Source of the DNA: Arctopsyche grandis
Lineage: Eukaryota; Arthropoda; Insecta; Trichoptera; Hydropsychidae
Reading direction: 5' to 3'
Assembly: GCF_051622035.1 (NCBI RefSeq)
Contig: NC_135364.1
Coordinates: forward strand, 13,633,501 to 13,697,500
Length of the DNA: 64,000 bases
The notes below the pieces were generated by a model. That model did no database searches. It had not been told where the DNA came from and saw only the letters and a list, made by a program, of their open reading frames with translations. Below, piece by piece: positions 14,399-25,322 of the stretch (the stretch's first letter is position 1; every line of letters starts with the position of its first letter). Made by a program: the position numbers and the translations under genes.

Positions 14399-15020
14399 TA
14401 AGGATCCCAAATATTCGTCGACTTCAACTATTCGAATATCGAATAGTAAATCAAGAGCTATTCAAATGTTCGAATATATTCGAAAATTAAAAAAAAGGGT
14501 ATTACTTACATATGTACCAAGCATACATTTGAATTAATCGTTTTATCATAGTTGCCATTGAATTCCACCTCGTTTTTACAGCCAATAATAATTTACCAAT
14601 TTTTTATTTTCTTTATTCATTATGATTTCTTGTAAAAATGTTTTATTTCGCCGGTGACTTCCTAAATATTCGTATTATTTTCGGATGTTTTCTAAAATTT
14701 TGTAGACATTATTATCGATCGGAAAGTGATTTTCTTCAAACATTTCCGTATTAAATGAATACAAATCTGTTTCTTCACATGTAGAAATTTCATCTTCTTT
14801 ATTATCTTCATTTTTATCACAATTATCTCCATTATATAATTAATTTTCTTCATAATCGTCAGCTTCTTCGTCATCACTCTTTTCATGTTTTGTGTATCTA
14901 GTGTATTTAGTTTATAAAAAAATATATACACGAATAATATTCGGATAGTTGATGAAATATTCGAATAACGAATGGCTGAAAAATCTAACGAATAATTCGA
15001 ATATTCGATTGGGATCCCTA
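14399..15020. mobile_element. hAT-like element with decayed coding remnant
   Basis: Ends TAAGGATCCCAA and, inverted, TAGGGATCCCAA. Flanks are GTGGGAAG and GCGGGAAG, an 8-bp target duplication with one difference. Subterminal TTCGAATA-type repeats occur at both sides. The middle (about 14,690-14,910, minus strand) reads as an acidic protein piece with KSDDEEADDYEEN and a premature stop, possibly from a transposase. 622 bases. Confidence 0.6.
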
Positions 15021-15406
15021 GCGGGAAGGAAGGAAATTGGGATCTACCGAATCGGAGCCAATTTGCAAGATTTCAACCGATGTTGGACTATATCGTAGGG
15101 TTCCCACATTTCTATTAATTGGTAATCACCAGGGGTACAATCCAGGGCACAAAAATTCTAAAGTGGCCATCAGCTAGTAAGCACGGCCTACCATAATAAT
15201 TTCCTTACCTATGTATTTAAATTAATTATATCAATATTCTGAAATGAAACAGTATTTTTTAAATACAATATGTACAGAAATTTTATACGACGGTAAGTAC
15301 ATATTGATTAAATGTTTATATTTACATATAAAATTTTGTATAAATTAAATTAATATACTATAGGGTGTTTTTCATTTTCAATTGAAGATATTTTACTTCG
15401 AGAAAT
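15021..15406. other. Intergenic DNA, 3' flank of the zinc transporter gene
   Basis: Contains the minus-strand 3' UTR of the ZIP gene. No element recognised. Confidence 0.35.
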
Positions 15407-18400
15407 TCACCCATTGAACAATTCTTTTAAAGAATCTTCGTATAGAGCTATACTAAGCATTATTCCTCCACCACATACTATTCCTACAAATGCCAGAATA
15501 AATTCACAATAGCTTTTATTCCCGTTTTCATTAAGTTCTGGTACTAAATCTGCTAAAGCAATGTAAAGGAATGTTCCAGCTGTAGCAGCATAAATCCATT
15601 GCGAAGAAGACTCGTGGTCTTCAGCCAACCACAATCCGGCAGCTGTTCCAACAAAACTTAAAATTGAAGATAAAACATTGAAACATATTGCTTTTTTCAT
15701 AGACATGCCAGATCTAAGTAAAACGGCAAAATCTCCAAGTTCATGGGGTAATTCGTGACAGAATACAGCTAACGCAGTAGCAAAACCAGTCACCGGATCA
15801 CTACTAAAAGCAGCTCCTATGGCTAATCCATCTGTAACATTGTGCAAAGCGTCTCCTAATATTACCATCAATGCAACTGGTGATAGTGGTTTATTTTCAA
15901 TCCTTTGATTTTTAATTTCCAGCATAAAATCAAGCTCTATTGATAGTCTTTTTGATCTATCTTCAATTTTTTGTGAGTGAGAATGTCCATGAGAACTACC
16001 ACCAGTAGCTATTCGCATCAGTGATTCTATGCTGTAAAATAGCAGAACAGTCAAAAGCGTCACTCCACATTTGAATATTGGCGTGTTGTGATCGTGAATA
16101 TCCGTGGAATCATGAAGATGTCCAGTTAGAGCGTGTGGTAGAAGATGTAGAAGGGCATCGCCACACAAAGTGCCAACGGCTAAAGCAACAAGAAAGTGCA
16201 GAAGTTTGTCAAACATCTTAGAATGCATAATTGGCATTATTGCAACACCAAGAAGTCCTGTAGCACTAATTAAAAGTACACTAAGACCAGCGTATATCCA
16301 TGCTGCGAAAAATATAAGGATTATCATTAGAAATTGGAAACTACATACATACATACAAAGCTATGTCACAATCACATATACGTTATTGATGAGTTCATAA
16401 GCCAAATATATGCAGTACATGGTTGCATATTTAAATTAAAATTAAAAGAAAAAGTATGGTCGTTATGATAAATGTTATAAAAATGATTATTCAAATACAT
16501 TAACTTGTTTTATTATGAAAAAATATTGTAAGATTTGTCAGAGACTCTTTTGCTGAGAATTACAAATGGTTTAGGAGTATAATCCCTTTAGTATTATCGA
16601 TTAGTGAATTTCAAAAATAAATCTTAAGTAATTCAGATTTCAAATAAATATTATATCATTTCTAAAATATATAATACTGGTAAAATTTTAAAATTAATTT
16701 TGAATCTTGTTGAAAGTTTAAGAATATGTATTATTAGAATTGTTATCACTTTATCTTATTATCTTGATATCTTATTAATAGTTTGTTTGATATTTTACAT
16801 TTTGTTATTTTTATTTTGTAGAATTTTATTGTATTTTTTGCCTTTGTATATAATATTGCATCTGCAGCTTTTTCATTTGCAATACTTTTTACCTATCCAT
16901 AATGGCGTTTATAACAAACTTACTAACATTACTAACAAACTAACCAGTAGATTATATGACAGAATCACTAATAACCAGACAAACACACTTGTGAAGAGTC
17001 TCGGTGATTGGGGACGCGACAATTGGTGCAAGTCCAAAAGGTTCAACGACAAAATGTACCCGAAAATTAGTGCACTGACAAAATGTACCCGCGACAAAAT
17101 GTTCACGCGACAAAATGTACCCACGACAAAATGTTCACGCGACAAAATGTCCACGGAAATAATGTTCAAGCGACAAAATGTTCAAAAACCCTAAATTTGG
17201 AAAAAGTAACTTTTTATTGTATTATAAGTTATATATCTATCGATGTATATGGTACTTTTTATCGTATAGATCGCGGATGTTATTAAATTATTATAAATTA
17301 CAGGCATTCTCAACCGCACCAACATATTCTTATTTAAATTGAACAATTACATTTTAAGCGAATTTCATTGTGACTCATTGAATATTATTTTAAGATGTCA
17401 TTGAATTAGTTTAAATGTTAGGGGTTCTTAGCCGTATCCAATATTTACTTATTTAAATTGAAAAAAAATAATTTCTAAGCATATGAACTGCAGATTACAT
17501 TGAATTAGTTTATATGGCAAGGCTTCTCAACCGTCTCCAAAATTGTCTTTATTACCATATACATCGATAGATATATAACATATAATACAATAAAAAGTTA
17601 CTTTTCCATTAAAATAGGAAAATTTAGGATTTTTGAACATTTTGTCGCTTGAACATTATTTCCGTCGACGTTTTGTCGCGTGAACATTTTGTCGCGGGTA
17701 CATTTTGTCAGTGCACTAATTTTCGGGTACATTTTGTCGTTGAACCTTTTGGACTTGCACCAATTGTCGTGTAACCCGGTGATTACAACAAAATGTCTAT
17801 ACCCTTCAGGTATAAACACAGATTACCTAAACACAATCTGCTTTAGGTCATTGACTTTAGTGAGTCTTTAATTAATATTATGTATTAGATGTATTATGAA
17901 CATTTATAAGGATTGTAAATAGGTTTTTGAGCTATTTTTCCTATTATGCTGTAGATTAACATTAGAATAATATAATACTATGATTACTAACCAAATTAAA
18001 TTAAATTGTAAAATAGAAAATGATCAGTAGATCAGTAGCTATTAAAATATATATAAGATGTATTATGAACATAATTTCGTAATAATAAAAAGCATTTATA
18101 AAAAAAAAATGCAATAAATAAATATAACAATATTCTATATAACATAAATAGACGACTTTTACTTTAGTGAGCAAAACATTTACCTAAATATATGTCTTTA
18201 TCATTGTCTTCATGTTTCTCCACTCTATAGCATAATTTCTGATCTAATTGATATACAAGAGCCGGACACAGAGTCATAAATATGTCTTGATCAATTTGAA
18301 TATTTGCAGGATTTGTTTCAATTCCATATATTTCCAACATGTCGTATGGTGACAAGCATTTCGACAATTTTGTAGTTTCTACAGATAAAAAAATAATAAA

Positions 18401-18905
18401 AAATTCGCAACAGAATCACTTATATGTATGTATATATGTACGTTTGTTCACGATAGTAAAAACGCGTTCAATCATTGTTCATTAACTCATTCAGCCACTT
18501 CAGGAAATGTTTATATCCATTCATTGAGTTTAGTTCATTGTAGTGAATAGGTACATTACTTGTTTTTGGTTCACTGTGACGCTTATGACGATGAGTAGCA
18601 TCGTGAATTTGTTTGAAAGATCCATTCACACGATGAAGATTTAATTCGTGTGGATTTTGAAATAAATCTCCACCCAGACCTAAATTGTCCAATAAGTGTT
18701 CAAAACCCTGTAACAAAATTGTATACAATATAATCAAAGGTTAATTTTTCGATTGTTTAATTATCATTGCAAAAACAAATACTATCAAAGATACATTATT
18801 TGGTTATAAATACTCATTTATCTACATACAATTTAGTATGTATGTATGTCTATTTTGTAAAATTATAATTATTTCAATAAATTATATAAAAAGATGTGTA
18901 GATAC

Positions 18906-18936
<31 letters not shown>

Positions 18937-21900
18937 TTTATATTATGAGTAAAATTAAAACATCTATTCAAGTACATGCGACCAACAGATAACACTTCAA
19001 ATAATGATACGTGTGTATCAATATGATTTTTATTACTTGTCACGTTGAAGTATTGATAAATTATATTTCGAAAGAGACTTTGTATGTAAGTTTGTATCTT
19101 TGGTTGGGAACTTCGAAAACAAATCAGTTTCTATGACGATTCGATATATATTTTTTTCGATTAAAATTTATTTATTTATTTTTACATATATACCAGGAAG
19201 GCCTTATAGGTAAATCCCAATGCGCCTTTCTGGCCAATTACAAATTACAATTACAATTACAAATGCAGCATTTTTATTACAAGTCGTTGAATTACGAGAC
19301 ACTGAAAAACTCGCAAATTAAGAGGGCTGTACACCCGAAAACCTTAATTTTGTTGCCGTTCCTTTCTTCGATATATATATATTGAGTGAATGCGACAATA
19401 TATATATTGAGTGAATGCGACAGTTGCGCTTCGACCAGATAAAACGTATTTTAAATTGACAAAATCGAGGTTTCGTATTGTCCTATTTTCTCCTCCGAAA
19501 CTGGACCAATTTTTAAAAAAAAATCATCATCGGTATGAGAAAGATATTTTCTGTGCAACTATGCGCGTATTTTTTTTTAAATCGACCGTTAAATAAGCAC
19601 GCTTGACTCTTTTCGTGGGTGTAAAAAAGAGGCGATTTTATTGATGTTTGGCGGCTCCTAGCTCCTATAAAAAATAACTAATCAAAAAAATTAAACGATA
19701 GGTGCAACCTAATGGTGGATATCCATAGCATATTAAAAAATAATTTCTCTAGTGCCATAATTGAGGAAGGGAGAAGTCTAATACGTTTGTATGGACAAGG
19801 CGCTGGTGTCCAGCCCTCTTAACGAGACATCTATGAATTGTACATAAATTTTATTGTACATCAATCATACTTCAAATAGTGGTGACATAGTAGGTAGGAA
19901 GGATTTTTAGCCATTTTTTTTTCGGGAACCGTTTCAACAGTGAAATTAGAGAAAATTGGCAAACTCTGATAGGAAACGATCAACGTCACAAATCCAGGTC
20001 TGACCAACAGCATACTCTGAAAAATTCATTTTCATTCGAGGCCCGGCCCAGGGATCGAACCCGGCGCCTTCTCGACGCTAAGCAGAAGCTTAACGACCGA
20101 GCTATGCTGCTGGATAAAAATTAATTAAATAAATTTAATGAATGAATATTAAACAAATTAATTATTACTATTAGATTCGCCATATTCTGTTTATATTACA
20201 AATACTGAGCGAAGCCGGGTAAAACAACTAGTCTATATATATAAAAATTAATGTCTGTGTGTGTGTGTGTGTGTCTCGAATAGGTTCCTAAACCACTCAG
20301 CCGATTACGATGAAACTTTCAGGATTTGTTGTATGAATGTCCGGGAAGATTACTGTGTAAAAAAATTCGGGAAAAAACGGGAACGGAAACGGGAAAAACG
20401 GGAATGAGTGTCATTGCAACGCAATAATTTCAAATGTGTTCGCTACCTGCGTTTTTCCGAAAAATGGGAACGGGAACGGGAATTGCATGCGTTATTATGG
20501 CATTGCAACGCATGCCGGGGTTCAGCTAGTATTATATAAATAGGTATGCATTTTCTTTTGTATTGAATTAAAAAAATTACGGAAGTTACATTCATTATTA
20601 CTTATTAGCTTTATTAATAAATTTAGCCTACTTCAAGGCCTGATTTGATATGATTTTTACACATATTTGAGCTGTAGTTTGCCTTGAAGATAAAATACCT
20701 AACACGTGATACCTAGATTGTGGGTGTTATTGTGAGAAGATTTACAGCCAGAGATGTACATATTTTTCATAACAGATTAACTATACGAATTGTTGAATGT
20801 TACAAAATTTCAGTAAATGTTAGTGCAAACTTTTATCTCAATATTATATATTTAAATATTATTGTTGATTATAAAAGTAAATGTCAAATACTTTTTGATA
20901 TGACACATATATACAAATATACATAGAAATCCGTCATATAGATATAGAAAGTTTAAAATCCAAAGAGTGTAAAGCTTGGATACTAAGTAAGCGAATCAGG
21001 CTCGGTTCTAGTGGGCCTCATTTTTTTTTTTATTATTATAAAATTGAAAAAAAGAACCTTGTGATGCCCTTTGTACTTATAAAACATTTTTTGTTCAAGC
21101 AAATTTTTCTACTTGCAGTATCAATACTGACTATATAATATTATAAATTACGAGGAACGTAGGCAGTAAGCCGTCAAATATCAACTAATTACAAACAAAA
21201 CATGTCAAACAATAAACTGTTATCGGTTCAAATGATTGATTGGATTTGTATTTTGATAAAATATTGTTGAAACGTGACTTGAAATGAAATATTTAGTATA
21301 AATTCAATGGAAATATTAAAAGCAACTCAGACTTTTATGGTGTTTAGAGCAATAAATTTACATACTTTGCAGACGTGTACGAGCTATTCTCTGTCTTATT
21401 TATTATATTTCATAATATTCCTCTGGCTTTGGTAAGATTTGTGACGTGTACCTGGATATTTTCATTTTACTCAAAGCTAGATTTTGGTACTTTTTTTTAT
21501 TTTGAAAATGGCAGTATTAAATTATTCGTTCACCATATTGAAATGAAAACAACTGAAGATGTACATATGTTCTTTTACTGAGATACTTCACGACATGTCT
21601 GCAAGTAAAATATTTGTGATAATGAGGTAGAATAATTTAAACCGAAGATTATAAAGAAAATTCGTCGAAAAAAGATGTGGAGATTTTTCTTCGGGTGACC
21701 CTGATTTTGGTATCACAGTTTATATTGTGCTCTTAGGCCGATTTGAACATGAAACGTTTGCCAGTGGATCAAAATAACTTAAAATTAGAACGGGCTAACG
21801 TCGAAAAAACCAAAACACCCGACTCATTTTATGAATATTAGTCTACATATGTACTTTTCAGTAAATAATCGACGATTTACCTCAAAGGTCATGTTATCTG

Positions 21901-22051
21901 CATCACCATACTTGTCGAATATTTTTTTCAGGAAAAACTTATCGGGCGGTCCATCAATTTCAGATGCGGGTGGAGAACTCGTAATTTCGGTCGGTTTGCA
22001 ATATTTTACCAAAACTAAACACACGAAGAATAAAAATATTCTCGCAGTCAT
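15407..22051 (-). CDS. ZIP zinc transporter, LIV-1 subfamily (SLC39A4/6/10/12 type)
   Basis: Four coding exons on the minus strand: 21881-22051, 18560-18707, 18184-18378 and 15407-16302, about 469 residues. Family role: import of zinc across the plasma membrane; related insect genes are foi and Zip71B. Visible: signal peptide (MTARIFLFFVCLVLV); the ectodomain motif FFLKKIFDKYG...MTFE continuing as GFEHLLDNLGLGG; CLSPYDMLEIYG...CPALVYQLDQKLC, a ZIP6/10-like ectodomain; eight membrane helices. TM4 has LGDALHNVTDGLAIG and TM5 has CHELPHELGDFAVLL, both holding the metal-site histidines. The end is IALYED. The exon 2 donor (GTAATG at 18,559) was chosen because only it gives the right phase. The reading frame continues past it but runs into a stop. 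Exon 4 starts at 16302 (TTTCGCAG acceptor), not at the in-frame Met upstream. Only a short His-rich loop (GHSHS). Confidence 0.9.
16303..18183. other. Intron 3 of the zinc transporter gene
   Basis: About 1.9 kb. Its main content is the 17,010-17,776 foldback element; the rest is AT-rich with nothing recognised. Confidence 0.6.
17010..17776. mobile_element. Foldback element with internal short tandem repeats
   Basis: Inverted arms of about 240 bases (17,010-17,250 and about 17,555-17,776) flank a spacer of about 300 bases. Outer ends contain CGACAATTGGTGCAAGTCC in inverted copies. Within each arm a 16-17-base motif CGACAAAATGTTCACG is repeated four to six times with small changes. CGGTGATT occurs immediately outside both ends, an 8-base target duplication. 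No protein. It lies in an intron of the zinc transporter gene. Confidence 0.8.
19167..20114 (-). mobile_element. tRNA-derived SINE, interrupted by another element
   Basis: Reverse-oriented copy of the SINE at 10,839: 3' tail at 19,170-19,260, tRNA-like head at about 20,040-20,114 with box B-like GGATCGAACCC. The body is split at its TTAA by the insertion at 19,322-19,818. Lies in intron 1 of the zinc transporter gene. Confidence 0.85.
19322..19818. mobile_element. TTAA-flanked MITE inside a SINE
   Basis: About 497 bases with inverted ends GAGGGCTGTACACC and GGTGTCCAGCCCTC. TTAA lies on both sides (19,318-19,321 and 19,819-19,822), while the uninterrupted SINE at 11,130 has a single TTAA at that place. 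This is a clear insertion with a 4-base duplication, or a TA duplication with a slightly longer inverted end. Contains a short tandem duplication of ATATATATTGAGTGAATGCG. Confidence 0.75.
20205..20529 (+). mobile_element. Helitron-like element plus adjoining Helitron 3' end
   Basis: 20,233-20,529 begins TCTATATATATAAAA and ends GGGGTTCAGCTAG followed by T; it is the same family as 3,079-3,466 and has a (GGGAAC)n-type middle. Just before it, GCGAAGCCGGGTAAAACAAC then TAG looks like the 3' terminus of another Helitron, so two are joined head to tail. Ends and lack of target duplication fit Helitrons. Confidence 0.65.
20530..21880. other. Intron 1 of the zinc transporter gene, unassigned part
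   Basis: AT-rich; short ORFs only; no recognised repeat. Confidence 0.4.
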
Positions 22052-22465
22052 TTTGTCTGCTTACTGGCAGGAGGTGCAGTTGGGCCGTTGAATGGCCCCT
22101 TACTGGCGATAATAGCTCGTTGACGAGTTGTTTACATTTATTTTTGTGGCTGTTCACAAACAACGTGAATTATTCAATCTTTGATATACTGATTGTAAAC
22201 GGTCAAGTATTATAAGATAGATAATATAATATCATAAAACAGATAAACCGACTGTCTACAAATCGATTCGTCTACTACATATGTAGTCTCTCGAATAAAC
22301 TGTTCATTTATTACTCTAGAAACTGATAATGTACATATGAACTCGTATATTGTGAAGTGTGACGCGATAATGTAATGTTCCCACTTAATTTTCATTCTTG
22401 TACTGTATTTTTATGAAAATACTTTCTTATATGTATTTCAACGTTTATGGGAGGCTTGAGTCTGT

Positions 22466-22684
22466 AAAGCCCCGTATTAACCAAGTTGCGGCAACTTTGC
22501 AACCGCATCCGAACCTATTAATTTACAGCACTTCTGGGCTTTGGTGCGGTTGCAAAGTTGCCGCAACTTTGTGAATATGGGGCTTTACGTCTCGCGGTTG
22601 CAATTACGTAGTTCGCGAAGTCCTCACCGCTTTGCAACTACAACCCGAACTGTTGCCGCAACTTGGTGAGTACTGGGCCTAAGG
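22466..22684. mobile_element. Palindromic MITE rich in GTTGCGGCAAC
   Basis: Outer ends AAGCCCCGTATTAACCAAG and the inverse of CTTGGTGAGTACTGGGCCT share CCAAGTTGCGGCAAC. A second inner palindrome repeats GCGGTTGCAAAGTTGCCGC. GC-richer than its surroundings. Non-coding. Confidence 0.7.
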
Positions 22685-22867
22685 ATTTGGAATTTAACAC
22701 AGTCACAATAACACCAATTTAAAGTAAATTGATATTTATATTGCTATTGGGGTGAAAGCACACTGAATGGTACGTGGTACGTGATTTTTTTTAGATACAG
22801 CATTCCTAGCCCATATACACGGTACACAGTCTCAAAAATCACCCCCTGGAGTGTTTTCTGTGGTATT

Positions 22868-23394
22868 TTATCCTTGCTTGACAGTGATAGATAACGTATT
22901 GATCATTTGCACACCTAAAAATATGTATTAAGGTCTGTTCATGCCTAGTCGGCACGTATCGGTAGCAGCAGGCAACTTGCAAGTACGGGGAGTATTCTTT
23001 GGTACATTCTATATGGACGCATACATACTCCATTCGCGCATGTGCGTTCACGCATTCATACGCGTCTTATATAATATACCAAATAATTCTCCCCGTACTT
23101 GCAGGTTGCCTGCTGCTGCCGATACGTGCCGACTATGTATGAATAGAACTTTACTGTTTTGCTATTAATATTAGACAAATTTAGGTGAAATATTACTGGC
23201 ATGGGTTCAATTACATTGGCAAACTTACGTCTAATTGTATAATAACTAGACACCGGACCCATAGCGCGCCGTCCATTGTTCAATTGTTGTAAATGCTTTG
23301 TTAAAGGTTCACCGAACCTTTTTATTTCGCACTCTAGCTTTGTAAATAGAGCCAAACCGCCCCGATTCCTGGAAAAAGCACGGTCTGTATCCAT
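22868..23394 (-). CDS. Unrecognised small two-exon gene (about 70 residues)
   Basis: Candidate gene on the minus strand with exons 23229-23394 and 22868-22914. Exon 1 starts MDTDRAFSRNRGGLALFTKL and ends at a strong GTAAGT donor in phase 1. The acceptor TATTTTTAG at 22,915-22,916 continues in phase as VQMINTLSITVKQG and a stop. Base composition of exon 1 is more balanced than the flanks, and the peptide has a normal charged and hydrophobic mix (EIKRFGEPLTKHLQQLNN). No signal peptide or membrane helix. I do not recognise the family. Most of the 314-base intron is a palindromic MITE. It is head-on to nothing: its start lies about 1.3 kb upstream of the zinc transporter start, on the same strand. 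The second exon is the less certain part. Confidence 0.5.
22931..23150. mobile_element. Palindromic MITE
   Basis: Inverted ends GTCTGTTCATGCCTAGTCGG and AGTTCTATTCATACATAGTCGG share GTCGGCACGTATCGG and AGCAGGCAAC; CTTGCAAGTACGGGGA and its complement follow. About 220 bases. Located in the intron of the small unrecognised gene. Confidence 0.75.
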
Positions 23395-23650
23395 AGTCTA
23401 ATAATAACAACAATTTCCACTAAAATGATAACCATCATTGGGATTAAGAATTAGTTTATTGACTTTGGATATTTATAATTTGTATACTAGTTTATCTAGT
23501 TGATGTAAAATATCGTTAACTAGCAATGATTGTATTTAGAATATTGGAGTTAAACTCAATAATATTTTGTTAGTGAACTCGCCGGATATGTGATTGTATC
23601 GTTTAACAACGGAAACTTTTCATTAAGCTTACGACGATGGTGTACATTCA

Positions 23651-24535
23651 GGGCCGGCGCATCATATTTTTATTGTATGCGCGGTTCAATTTTTGGCGCC
23701 TTTTCTAAAAAAAAATCCATTTTTAACAAAAAAAAAATATATATATTTAAAAGATAATTAATTAATAAACTTAACAAAATCGTACATTTATTTACCTTTT
23801 GCCAAATTTTTTTCGTTTGACTTTCATTTTAGCAAAATCCTGCCACAGAACATCGATGTTAAGGTATTGAACAATATTTCTCTCTACCCTAGCAACTGAA
23901 ACTGCCAAAGTCAGAATCCTTCCTCTAGGCTGTTGTTAGACATTATATATCCACTTCATAACCACACATCGCGACAGTGCGAGCGATCGGACGTGTTTGT
24001 GCGCGCTCTTGGTTTATCACCATAGAAGTAGAATGCATAGAATCGCTCTCAGCCTCCAAAAATGTTGCCACAAAAACTCTGCGCGGCAGAGTTTGTTCAT
24101 TGTTTGCTAAAATTCGTCTCTCTCTCTCATGTCTCTCTTCTGACTTTCCGTCTCTCTCTTCAATGGCTCGCTTTTAGACGGTACTTTTGCTAACAATGAC
24201 CATTCTATGCATTCTACTTCTATGTTTATCACCGACGCTGGCAGTCTCTACCCTTCCAAACCACCACTAGAAACCTTGCAGTCGTGTCCCACGAGCATAC
24301 AAAAAAATGACTGCAATTGCAGTCGTGTCCACCAAAGTGTTAATTGATCAATGGCTTTCTGAAAATCGGTATAAATTGCATGAACCTACTGATTGGCGTG
24401 ATTTATAGAGATCGGCGCAGTACGGTGCTTTTCCAGGAAAGAGCGTAAACTACAAAGCTAGAGGTTCAAAAAAACGTTAAAAATAAGGGTTCACCATAGA
24501 AATGGACAATGGGGCGCAGGCTCGCGCCGGGCTAT
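23651..24535. mobile_element. Decayed hAT-like element (tentative)
   Basis: Left end CAGGGCCGGCGCATCAT resembles hAT termini; the right side has GGCTCGCGCCGGGCT. Around 24,340-24,408 the plus strand reads LIDQWLSENRYKLHEPTDWR, which looks like an old transposase piece. Interrupted by the 24,021-24,224 element. Confidence 0.35.
24021..24224. mobile_element. Short MITE with 23-base perfect inverted ends
   Basis: 204 bases. Starts CATAGAAGTAGAATGCATAG and ends with the exact inverse. TTTATCAC lies on both sides (24,013-24,020 and 24,225-24,232). An 8-base duplication with CA...TG ends fits the hAT or P superfamilies. Contains a CTCTCT-rich stretch. Confidence 0.85.
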
Positions 24536-24553
24536 AATGATATATGTACCTAC

Positions 24554-24727
24554 CAGTGGCGGCTCGTCTATATGGGCTGCGGGGCTGTAGCCATCCCAAT
24601 ATAGTACAAATGCCCAGTATAGACATACATACATGCTATTTTTGTCTGCATTTGATCACCGGTATTATACTACAGCCCGATTCATCTCTTCAGCCCCCCC
24701 TCTATGAATTCTCACGAGCCGCCACTG
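24554..24727. mobile_element. hAT MITE, CAGTGGCGGCTCG family, copy 1
   Basis: 174 bases with ends CAGTGGCGGCTCGT and the inverse of ACGAGCCGCCACTG, flanked by perfect GTACCTAC duplications (24,546-24,553 and 24,728-24,735). Two other copies are at 30,564 and 31,273. Confidence 0.92.
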
Positions 24728-24735
24728 GTACCTAC

Positions 24736-25322
24736 TGATACTATAATGTTTAACATCTCTTCGATATCGTGTATATCTATTAACGACTCGCAATTTCAAG
24801 CAAAACACGAAAAACAATTAACATTTTTAACATACTTTAATTTTATACACACTTTTAGAACCGCGAGTACGAGTTGAGTTTAAATATTTTTGTCTCGTTC
24901 TAACACACATATTCGGATAAACTGCTCACACTCGTATGCGAGGGTATTCGTTTACTGCGCCCATGACTCTTGCCCATCTTTTCAATTTTTAAAAATTCGA
25001 TTCAGACACATTTGAAAACGTGAACCAGACCCGTTATATTGTAGTTCTGTATGTTTGCTTCTTTAAAATATGTAAATAAACAAATAATTGTAATTATGCA
25101 GACAAATTTACGAACTATGAATTAAATTTCTTCAATATAAATTAATTTAAAAGTGAATTGTTAAAGATTGACTGATCTTTGATTACTATTTTTTGAATTC
25201 ATATTGATGAAAACGTGAATATAAAATAAAATTGGTATATGGCCGTTAATACCGTTAAGTTGAGGCAACTGTCAGCAGGTGTTGTGCTTGTGTGAGCCGG
25301 TTGGCCCTTTCCAACGTTTGTC
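24736..25322. other. Upstream region of the CD2BP2 gene
   Basis: AT-rich, no repeat recognised; the last 80 bases are GC-richer and should contain the promoter and 5' UTR. Confidence 0.4.

Noticed and set aside
16303-16354. In-frame Met upstream as start of the zinc transporter's last exon
   Set aside because: The MYVCSFQFLM reading is the pyrimidine-rich end of the intron; phase from exon 3 fits only the acceptor at 16,303-16,304.
18468-18559. Extension of zinc transporter exon 2 to the following stop
   Set aside because: It ends in a stop with no donor in the needed phase; GTAATG at 18,559 gives a continuous protein into the CLSPYDML exon.
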